Below are positions 43,372 to 49,930 of a stretch of DNA of 64,000 nt, piece by piece. A program made the position numbers and the translations under genes. The notes below the pieces were generated by a model. It made no database searches, was not told the origin of the DNA, and worked only from the letters and a program-made list of their open reading frames with translations. Every line of letters begins with the position of its first letter. Positions within the stretch are counted from its first letter, which is position 1. Origin of the DNA: Micromonospora sp. WMMD882 (lineage in GTDB: Bacteria > Actinomycetota > Actinomycetes > Mycobacteriales > Micromonosporaceae). The stretch covers positions 4,774,001 through 4,838,000 of the forward strand of contig NZ_CP114903.1 in the NCBI RefSeq assembly GCF_027497255.1. Direction: 5' to 3'.

Positions 43372-44037
43372 CTACGTCTGGGTGGTGGGTGTCTGGGTCG
43401 TCACGGCTTCGGTGCGGCGACGATCCGCAGGCGGTGTCAAGGAAGCCGCTTCGGTGGCGGAGGCGTCGGACTTGCGGTCGCAGTGCCGGCAACGTCGTGG
43501 GCAGGGCGTCTGGGGTGTCGCGCTGGTAAGGCCGCCGGTGTGCAGGATCGTGGTGACGGTCTGTTCGAAGGTGCTGGTCTCGGCGATGACGGTCTCACCG
43601 GGTACGTCGAGCAGGTCGCGGTGGGTGTACCAGAGGCGCATCTCGTCGGGGGTGACGGGGATGGGCTCGGCGCGGGTGAGGTGGCGGCGGACGGTCTCGT
43701 CGAAGGACACGTCCAGGTAGAACACGACGGATGGTCCGGGATGGTTGTCGATGAGCTGGCGCAGGACGTCGGCGTATCGCTGGGTGTGCATGATGCCTTC
43801 GAGGATGACGTGGTAGCCGAGGTCGAGGGCGGTGCGGGCGGTCGCGGTGATGAACGCCGGAGCGACCGGGTCGATGTGTGAGCTGTCGTGTTCGCGGAGC
43901 ACGATCCGACGCAGGTGGTCCTGTTCCAGGAGCGCGATGCCACGGCCGTAGCGTCGGCGGGCCTCGCGGGCGGCGGTCGTCTTTCCGCTGCCGGAGTTCC
44001 CGCGCACGACGACGAGTGTCGGCGCGGTGGCGGTCAC
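43372..44037 (-). CDS. P-loop kinase (AAA_33 type)
   Basis: 221 aa. GTG 44037 overlaps the stop of the methyltransferase upstream (44034). Walker A is VVVRGNSGSGKTTAAREARR; LLEQDHLRRIVLREHD, GYHVILEGIMHTQRYADVLR and VVFYLDVSFDETVRRHLTR fit the zeta-toxin/AAA_33 small-molecule kinase group. The C-terminus adds CPRRCRHCDRKSD, a three-Cys patch that may bind metal. Overlap with the FxLD methyltransferase suggests a shared role or just co-expression. The phosphoryl acceptor is unknown. Confidence 0.7.
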   Translation of the reverse strand: MTATAPTLVVVRGNSGSGKTTAAREARRRYGRGIALLEQDHLRRIVLREHDSSHIDPVAPAFITATARTALDLGYHVILEGIMHTQRYADVLRQLIDNHPGPSVVFYLDVSFDETVRRHLTRAEPIPVTPDEMRLWYTHRDLLDVPGETVIAETSTFEQTVTTILHTGGLTSATPQTPCPRRCRHCDRKSDASATEAASLTPPADRRRTEAVTTQTPTTQT

Positions 44038-45284
44038 CGGTGATCTCCGGCGGCGGTCCAGGTGATCGCGGCGGTGGTGTGGCGGCGGGGAACGAGTAGT
44101 CGTGGCCGGTCGGTGGGCGGGATGGTGACGCCTGCGGGGTACACCCTGATGTCCGGGCCGGGCTGATGGCGGTGGTCACGGCCCCAGGCGGTGATGAGGT
44201 CCACGACGTGCCGGGTCAGGGCGGTGGCGTGGGGGCCGTAGCCGGAGGCGCCGAACTGCCAGGTGCTGTCGTCGAGTTGGCGGATGGTGAGGTAGGCGAT
44301 GCTGTCGCCGGTGAGCAGGGCGGGGCAGGACACCCAGTTCTGCGGGTCCAGGTCTCCGGCGCGGTCCCGGTCGGCGGCGAGCAGGCCGTAGGGGCAGGGT
44401 TGGCTGGCCAGCCAGAGGTGCAGTGACTCGAACGACGACGCCGGTGAGACGGTCACCTCCGACCAGTCGTCGACCCGGGGGCCCTCCAGCGCGGAGGCCA
44501 CGGCGTCGAGGCCGAGGAGCCGGGTGTCGGGGTCGTCGACGCGCAGGATCACGTCGTCGCCGCGCAGCGCCCGCCGGGTCACGGGGTCGGCCCCCGCGCC
44601 CTGCATGGGCACGAAGCCGCAGAGAACCGCGTCGGTGGCGGTCAGGTGGTCACCCTCGCGGACGAGGGTCAGGCACCGGGTGTTGCCGCGCATCCGCAGC
44701 GGGACGACGAGGACCCCGTCGGGAGCGAGCTGGCCGGTCCAGGCCGGTGGGACGTCGCTGGCCTCGACGGTGACGATGATCGCGTCGTACGGAGCCCCGC
44801 CCGGCCAACCGGTGTCCGCGTCTGCCTGCGCCACGTGGACGTCCGGATAGCCGGCGGCGTCGAGGGCGGTCCGGGCGCTGGCGACGATGTCGGCGTCGAT
44901 GTCGATGCTGGTGACCGTGCCGCGCGGGCCGACGACCTCCGCGATCAACGCGGCGTTGTAACCACCGGAACCGATCTCCAACACCCGCCCACCCGGGCGC
45001 GGCCGGGCCGCTTCCAGCATCAGGGCCTGCAACCACGGCGCGGAGATGGAACTGCTCGCGCGTCCGTCCGGACCACGTTTGGTCACCACCACGTCATCGG
45101 CGTACGCGGCGTCGACGCTGACCCCGTCGGGGGCGAACAGGTGCCGCGGCACCCGACGAAACGCCGCCTCCACCGCCGGCGAGGCGAGCCGGCCGTCAGC
45201 GAGCAACCGGTCGGCCAGCCGGGCCCGGGCCTCCTCCGGACTGCTGTCGAGTTCCGGGGTGGTGTCGAGCGCGGAACCAGTCAT
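44034..45284 (-). CDS. FxLD-system PIMT-type methyltransferase 1
   Basis: 416 aa from ATG 45284, with GGAGGT upstream. The N-terminal ~210 residues are a protein-L-isoaspartate O-methyltransferase domain: VEAAFRRVPRHLFAPD, SISAPWLQALMLEAARPRPG, VLEIGSGGYNAALIAEVVGP (SAM motif I) and DGVLVVPLRM. The long C-terminal extension (CGFVPMQGAGADPVTRRALR, WVSCPALLTGDSIAYLTIRQ) is characteristic of the 'methyltransferase, FxLD system' family tied to FxLD lanthipeptides. Related PIMTs in other lanthipeptide clusters (OlvSA type) convert Asp to isoAsp through a succinimide. It is divergent from regulator 1 across the repeated operator. Confidence 0.85.
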   Translation of the reverse strand: MTGSALDTTPELDSSPEEARARLADRLLADGRLASPAVEAAFRRVPRHLFAPDGVSVDAAYADDVVVTKRGPDGRASSSISAPWLQALMLEAARPRPGGRVLEIGSGGYNAALIAEVVGPRGTVTSIDIDADIVASARTALDAAGYPDVHVAQADADTGWPGGAPYDAIIVTVEASDVPPAWTGQLAPDGVLVVPLRMRGNTRCLTLVREGDHLTATDAVLCGFVPMQGAGADPVTRRALRGDDVILRVDDPDTRLLGLDAVASALEGPRVDDWSEVTVSPASSFESLHLWLASQPCPYGLLAADRDRAGDLDPQNWVSCPALLTGDSIAYLTIRQLDDSTWQFGASGYGPHATALTRHVVDLITAWGRDHRHQPGPDIRVYPAGVTIPPTDRPRLLVPRRHTTAAITWTAAGDHR

Positions 45285-45700
45285 GACCTCGGACCTCCGT
45301 CGGTGCGGGCGCGGACGCGGGGCGACACTATAGGGCGCATGTGACAAATGGGTGTCTACCGGCGACGGATGCCGCCCTTCGCGCCGCACCCATTCTTTGG
45401 CCTGATCTGCCTGTGAGGTTTCCGGTCGTGTCGAAAATTCGTGTCGAGGGTGTTCGACATCGACTCAACAGGCGTTGGATAGTTGCGGTTTGGAGCAGCT
45501 CATCCAGTTGGGATCCCGATGAGCGCGTCTGTCCGCGAGGCGACCGCCGTTCCGGACCGCAGTTGCCCCGTTGACCGGGCCACGTCCCTGTTGGACGAGT
45601 CGGATCATGCCGCTGCGGTCCGGTAGTGTCGACGCATCGTGTGCGGCACCGCGTCCAGGGCATGGTCGGCAGTCTCGGCGTAGGTGGAGGGGCCACAGCC
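45285..45700. promoter_or_regulatory. Divergent promoter region with operator-like repeat, copy 1 (45428-45479)
   Basis: Between methyltransferase 1 (leftward) and regulator 1 (rightward). The repeat 45428-45479 contains TGTCGA at 45429 and 45442 and the inverted TCGACA at 45454, the last two forming a perfect 6-6-6 inverted repeat, then CAGGCGTTG. It matches 48141-48190. No ORF in this stretch is convincing. A GGAGGGG site before 45701 serves regulator 1. Confidence 0.7.
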
Positions 45701-47155
45701 ATGATCGACCGACAGGAGCTTCACGAGGCTAGGCAGGCTCTCGGCCGCAAACTCGCCGCATGGCGCAAAGCGCGGCAGCTCATTCAGGACGACTTGGCGC
45801 GGCAGATACCCAGCAGCCGCAGCACTGTCGCCATGGTCGAACGCGGTCGTCAGGTCGTGGACCGGATCTTCTGGCTGCAGTGTGAAGCGGTGCTGGACGC
45901 CCAGGGTGAGTTGATCAACGCCTATCAGGCCTATCGGCAGCTTGACGACCAGCACAGGGTGGAGAAAGCCGACGCCGCGCGCCGCGCCCGGTGGGGGCTA
46001 CTGGCCGACAGCGTCACCGAGACCGGTGATCCTGACACCGGTCCCACAACCGCCGCTTGCGGGGAAGACGGCAACGCGCTGGACCACTCCGTGGCCACCA
46101 GCGACGCCGATGGTCAGATGGTCGGTCCCAGTGGCTTGGAGGGCGACAGGCAGCGGCAGAAACTACTGGCGTCGATCGCCGCGGTTGCCGCCGGATCGGG
46201 CCTGTCAGGCCTGACGCCGAGCACCACCCCTCGACGTGTCGGCGCCGGCGACGTCGCCCGCATCGAGGCCATCACCGCCCTGTACCGGTCGGTGGACTAC
46301 GAGGTCGGTGGCGGGGCGCTGCATGCGGAGGCCGGCCGTTTCGCCGAGGCCGCCTCTGTCCTGCTCGCTTCGGTCGACACGGGTCCAGGGACCGCGAGCC
46401 TCGCCACCGCGGTCGCCGGAGCCCGCCAGCTGGCCGGTTGGACTGCCTTCGACGCGGGACGGCACAGCGACGCAGGCCGCCACTGGCTCGCCGCCGAACG
46501 CACGTCCGTTGCCGCCGGAAACCAACTCCTCGCTGCCCGAACCCGCTACTGCCAGGCCCGCCAGTTCCAACATCTGCACCACAACCAGGACGCCCTCGCC
46601 ACCGTGCGCCTCGCTCACGACCAGCTCGGCCGCGAGGCCACCCCTGCGCTGCTGGCCATGCTGCGCGGCGCCGAAGCCGCCTCGCTGGCCGCGCTCGGCG
46701 AGCACGCCGCGGCAGTCACCGCACTCGAGCAGGCCAGCGGGCACTTCGAGGACATCGACCCGGACCAGGAACCAGACTGGATGCGCTTCTATGACCGCGG
46801 CGAGCTGCTCGCCCAGTACGGTCGCGTCTACCGCGACCTGGCCCGCCACGACCGCCGTCACGCCGACCGGGCCGTGGAGTGGACCCAGGCCGCGATCGTC
46901 GCGTTCGGCCCGCAGAACGTGCGCAGCACCGTGCTCAACACGGTCGGGCTGTGCAGCGCGCTCGCGCTGGCCGGCGAACCCGACCGGGCCATCACCGTCG
47001 GCTCCACCGTGATCCGCCAGGCGCAGCGGTTGACGTCACGGCGAGTCCGGGACCGCGTCCGTAACCTCGCCCGCGACATCAGCCCGGACATTCACCACAG
47101 CGGCATGGCCGACTTCCGACACACCGTCCTACGGCTCTCCGAGGCAGCCGCATGA
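45701..47155 (+). CDS. XRE-family regulator with TPR-type sensor domain (regulator 1)
   Basis: 484 aa, ATG 45701 with GGAGGGG upstream. Residues ~8-60 are an XRE helix-turn-helix (ARQALGRKLAAWRKARQLIQ, IPSSRSTVAMVERGRQVVDR), extended to ~105 by a conserved helical segment (DAARRARWG). Residues ~210-480 are Ala-rich tetratricopeptide-like repeats (SVLLASVDTG, GRHWLAAERTSVAAGNQLLA, RLAHDQLGREATPALLAMLR). The first ~100 residues are closely similar to regulator 2 at 54518. It probably binds the TGTCGA repeats near its own gene. Its stop overlaps the phosphotransferase start. Confidence 0.8.
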   Translation: MIDRQELHEARQALGRKLAAWRKARQLIQDDLARQIPSSRSTVAMVERGRQVVDRIFWLQCEAVLDAQGELINAYQAYRQLDDQHRVEKADAARRARWGLLADSVTETGDPDTGPTTAACGEDGNALDHSVATSDADGQMVGPSGLEGDRQRQKLLASIAAVAAGSGLSGLTPSTTPRRVGAGDVARIEAITALYRSVDYEVGGGALHAEAGRFAEAASVLLASVDTGPGTASLATAVAGARQLAGWTAFDAGRHSDAGRHWLAAERTSVAAGNQLLAARTRYCQARQFQHLHHNQDALATVRLAHDQLGREATPALLAMLRGAEAASLAALGEHAAAVTALEQASGHFEDIDPDQEPDWMRFYDRGELLAQYGRVYRDLARHDRRHADRAVEWTQAAIVAFGPQNVRSTVLNTVGLCSALALAGEPDRAITVGSTVIRQAQRLTSRRVRDRVRNLARDISPDIHHSGMADFRHTVLRLSEAAA

Positions 47156-48075
47156 CGAACAGCAGCACAGGCCGCCAGGAGGTCGGTGGCCGGTTCGGCG
47201 AGGCATCGATGCGGCAGGCCGCGCAGCAGGTGGCGGCGCGGCTGGGTGTCAACGGCGAGCACGCACGGCTGCTGCGGCTGACCAACAACGCCGTGTTCGC
47301 CTTCCCCGACGCTGGCGTCGTCATCCGGATCACCCGCTCCCACAAGCTGCGACGGGTCGCGAAGGTCGTCACGCTCGGCCGATGGTTCGCCCAGATCGAC
47401 GCGCCCACAATCCGGCTCGCCCCCGGGTGGGAGCAGCCGGTCGACGTCAACGGGCTACAGGCCACCATCTGGACCTACCTGCCACCCCAACCGCCGGCAC
47501 CGGACGTCACCGATCTCGGCAGAGTCCTGCGCGCCTTCCACAACCTCGGCGCACCCCAGGTGCCGCTGCCCGTGTGGGATCCGGTCGGCGACGCCCGCGC
47601 CCGCATCGCCGACGCGGAGGCCCTTCCCGACACCGACCGACGATTCCTGCTCGACTGGTGCGACCGGCTGGAACCCCGGATCACCGCGCTCAACCAGCAG
47701 TCACCACCCGCACTGGTACACGGCGACGCGCACGTGGGCAACCTGCTGCGCCGCCCCGATGGCCCCGTCGTGCTGTGCGACTTCGACGCCACCTGCCTCG
47801 GACCCTGGCAGGTCGACCTCGTCGCCGTCCCGGTCGGAGAAGTCCGCTTCGGGCGACCCGGCGCCCACGCCCGTCTCGCCGCAGCCTACGGCTACGACGT
47901 CACCACCGACCCCGCCTGGCCGCTGCTCAGAGAAGCCCGCGAGCTGAAGATGGTCGCCGCCGCCGTGCCGCTGCTCGCCTCCGGGCCCCATATCGCACGG
48001 GAGTTCGCAGTCCGGCTGCGTTCCGTCCACGAACGCGACGACACCGCACGCTGGACCCCGTTCGCCGACCTGTAA
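47152..48075 (+). CDS. Aminoglycoside-phosphotransferase-family kinase
   Basis: 307 aa. The APH/choline-kinase fold is shown by AVFAFPDAGVVIRITRSHKL in the ATP-binding lobe, the catalytic loop ALVHGDAHVGNLLR (about residue 188) and VVLCDFDATCLGPWQVDLV (DFD metal site). ATG 47152 overlaps regulator 1. Such kinases often sit beside XRE-TPR regulators and FxLD methyltransferases. Substrate unknown; calling it a resistance gene would be unsupported. It may phosphorylate a signal molecule or the peptide's Ser/Thr. Confidence 0.8.
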   Translation: MTNSSTGRQEVGGRFGEASMRQAAQQVAARLGVNGEHARLLRLTNNAVFAFPDAGVVIRITRSHKLRRVAKVVTLGRWFAQIDAPTIRLAPGWEQPVDVNGLQATIWTYLPPQPPAPDVTDLGRVLRAFHNLGAPQVPLPVWDPVGDARARIADAEALPDTDRRFLLDWCDRLEPRITALNQQSPPALVHGDAHVGNLLRRPDGPVVLCDFDATCLGPWQVDLVAVPVGEVRFGRPGAHARLAAAYGYDVTTDPAWPLLREARELKMVAAAVPLLASGPHIAREFAVRLRSVHERDDTARWTPFADL

Positions 48076-48140
48076 CGGCCCGCCATCGGTCGACGGCAGC
48101 CCGGCCGGGACTGCGCAAGTCAGTGCCCGCGCGCTGCGCG

Positions 48141-48190
48141 GTGTCGAGATCTCGTGTCGAGGGTGTTCGACATCGCGCGGCAGGCGTTGA
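48141..48190 (+). promoter_or_regulatory. Operator-like repeat, copy 2, upstream of methyltransferase 2 and precursor
   Basis: TGTCGA at 48142 and 48155, inverted TCGACA at 48167, then CAGGCGTTG. The ~50-bp stretch is nearly identical to 45428-45479 and lies ~280-330 nt upstream of methyltransferase 2. It probably marks the promoter of the precursor operon and shared control by the XRE regulators. Confidence 0.7.
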
Positions 48191-48265
48191 GTGGTGGACA
48201 AGCCTGGCGCGGAGCCAGGCGTACAGACGATCGGGTACGGCCCCACTCCGAAGGAGGTGATCGCC

Positions 48266-48511
48266 ATGACTCACCCCGCCTCAGGCGCTCGACGCTGCTG
48301 CGGGGCACCGGGACGGCGGTCCATACCTCGCCCTGGGCGTCTGGCCCCGCAACTGTGGATCCGCTCACGGGCTGGTGTGAGTGCGTCGTCCACGACGGTG
48401 TCCATCCTGAGGACAACGAGAAAAGCAGGTCGTTCGGATGGGGCGGCCTTGGCGATAGGAGAGTGGCTTCTACATGGGTGTCGACACGATGAGCAGTCAC
48501 GGTCTTCGTGA
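48266..48511 (+). CDS. Possible leader ORF (81 aa) with near-ideal Shine-Dalgarno
   Basis: ATG 48266 lies 5 nt after AAGGAGGTGA (48251-48260), the best ribosome-binding site in the window. The product (MTHPASGARRCCGAPGRRSI) has poor codon bias, however. The overlapping frame ending at 48492 (TVDPLTGWCECVVHDGVHPE then KSRSFGWGGLGDRRVAS) looks more protein-like but lacks a start. Either this is a translated regulatory leader that overlaps methyltransferase 2, or a small gene disrupted by a frameshift. No family is recognised. Confidence 0.35.
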   Translation: MTHPASGARRCCGAPGRRSIPRPGRLAPQLWIRSRAGVSASSTTVSILRTTRKAGRSDGAALAIGEWLLHGCRHDEQSRSS

Positions 48512-49709
48512 CGCGATGGTCGACCAGTTGGTCGCTGATCATGCGGCGAAGGGGCTGATCATGCGGCCCGAGGTGGAGGCCGCGCTGCGGACTGTTCCCC
48601 GGGATCTGTTCACGCCAGGTGTCTCGCCACAGGAGGCGTACCGCGACGCCCCTGTCGTCACCAAGCGACACGGTGACGAGACCGTCAGTTCGGTGTCGGC
48701 TCCGTGGCTGATCGCGGAGATGCTTGGTCAGGCAGCCGACGCTCTCGACGGCGGCCTGCGGGGCCGCCGGGTGCTGGAGATCGGGTCGGGCGGTTACAAC
48801 GCGTCGCTGCTGCGCGAGCTGGTAGGGCCATCGGGTGCGGTCACGACCGTGGACATCGACCCGGACGTGACCGACCGGGCCGTGAAGTGCCTGGCGGCGG
48901 CGGGCTATGACGATGTCACCGTCGTGTGCGCTGACGCCGAGCAGCCGATCGAACCGGGCCGCCGCTACGACCTGATCATCGTCACGGCTGGGGCCTGGGA
49001 CATTCCCCCGGCGTGGACGTCCCAGCTCACCGAGGACGGGGTGCTGGTGGTGCCGCTGCGGACGTTCGGGATGACGCGGTCGTGGGCGCTGCGCCGCGTG
49101 GACGACCGGCTGGTCAGTCACAGTCAGCGGCTGTGTGGGTTCGTGGCGATGCAGGGCGCCGGAGCACACGAGATGCGGTATGTCGACATCGCCGACGGCG
49201 TTCACCTGCGGCTGGACGAGGGCCAGCAGGTCGACCCGTTGGCCGTCGGTGGGCTGCTGTCCGAGCCGCGGGAGCAGGCGTGGGCCGGGGTGGGTCTGTC
49301 GCCTCGTAGCGTTCTGGCCAACCTGGACCTGTGGCTGGCGGTTCGCCTCACCGCCGAGGCGGACCAGTTCGTGGTGCTCTCGGCGCAGCAGGAGGCCGTT
49401 GACGCCGACATCGTCGCCCCAGCCTGGCGCTTCGGTACGCCCGCCGTCCTGCACGCAGGCACGTTCTCCTACCGGTCGGCGCTGCGCTGGACCGACGACA
49501 TGTTCGACCTGGGCGCATGCGCTCACGGCACCCACGCCACCGCAGCGGCTGGGCGCCTCGTCGAGCGCATGCGCGCATGGGTGGACGCTGGTCAGCCCTC
49601 CCCGGTGCTGCACGTCCTGCCCGCACGTACTCCCGACGGCGACCTGCCGGCCGGGACGGTGCTGGACAAGCGGCACAGCCGCGTCGTCCTCACCTTCACC
49701 TCCGCCTAG
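48474..49709 (+). CDS. FxLD-system PIMT-type methyltransferase 2
   Basis: 411 aa (ATG 48474; ATG 48489 is also possible). PIMT domain: VEAALRTVPRDLFTPG, SSVSAPWLIAEMLGQAADAL, VLEIGSGGYNASLLRELVGP (SAM motif I), DLIIVTAGAWDIPPAWTSQL and DGVLVVPLRTFGMTRSW. The C-terminal extension (CGFVAMQGAGAHEMRYVDIA, WRFGTPAVLHAGTFSYRSAL) matches methyltransferase 1 throughout. It lies directly in front of the precursor peptide gene (12 nt), so it is the likelier modifier of that peptide. The paralogue may act on a second substrate or step. Confidence 0.88.
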   Translation: MGVDTMSSHGLRDAMVDQLVADHAAKGLIMRPEVEAALRTVPRDLFTPGVSPQEAYRDAPVVTKRHGDETVSSVSAPWLIAEMLGQAADALDGGLRGRRVLEIGSGGYNASLLRELVGPSGAVTTVDIDPDVTDRAVKCLAAAGYDDVTVVCADAEQPIEPGRRYDLIIVTAGAWDIPPAWTSQLTEDGVLVVPLRTFGMTRSWALRRVDDRLVSHSQRLCGFVAMQGAGAHEMRYVDIADGVHLRLDEGQQVDPLAVGGLLSEPREQAWAGVGLSPRSVLANLDLWLAVRLTAEADQFVVLSAQQEAVDADIVAPAWRFGTPAVLHAGTFSYRSALRWTDDMFDLGACAHGTHATAAAGRLVERMRAWVDAGQPSPVLHVLPARTPDGDLPAGTVLDKRHSRVVLTFTSA

Positions 49710-49721
49710 GAAGGAACGCGA

Positions 49722-49862
49722 ATGGAGACCACCGAGCTCGAGGAGTTCGACCTGGACATCACCCTGGTGGACGCCGGCCCGGCCGCGAGCGGGTACGCCA
49801 CCAGCACCGACGACGGCTGCGGCTCGGGTAACACCGGCTCGAACGCCTGCACCGGCAAGTAG
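49722..49862 (+). CDS. lanA: FxLD-family lanthipeptide precursor
   Basis: 46 aa from ATG 49722, AAGGAA upstream. The leader holds the FxLD signature, F9-D10-L11-D12, in LEEFDLDITLV, preceded by acidic residues. The core is Ser/Thr/Gly-rich with two cysteines, C33 and C43, and potential dehydration sites S23, T27, S28, T29, S35, T38, S40 and T44. D30-D31-G32 precede C33; an Asp-Gly step is the classic site for succinimide or isoaspartate formation by PIMT-type enzymes. At most two thioether rings are possible. It is followed by a strong hairpin and then the dehydratase gene. Confidence 0.85.
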   Translation: METTELEEFDLDITLVDAGPAASGYATSTDDGCGSGNTGSNACTGK

Positions 49863-49880
49863 CCAGCCCTCACGCCTTCG

Positions 49881-49909
49881 GGGCCCGGCGTCGGTCAGAC
49901 GCCGGGCCC
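49881..49909 (+). terminator. Hairpin between precursor and dehydratase genes
   Basis: Perfect 12-bp arms GGGCCCGGCGTC and GACGCCGGGCCC, 5-nt loop, followed by TTCCCTT. It starts 18 nt after the precursor stop and ends 21 nt before the dehydratase start. Partial termination here would give more precursor than enzyme, as in many RiPP operons. Confidence 0.75.
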
Positions 49910-49930
49910 TTCCCTTCTGGGTGGTGCCTC

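Noticed and set aside
47152..48075. Aminoglycoside resistance gene
   Set aside because: Only the general APH fold is visible. It is coupled to an XRE-TPR regulator inside the lanthipeptide locus, and substrate specificity cannot be inferred.
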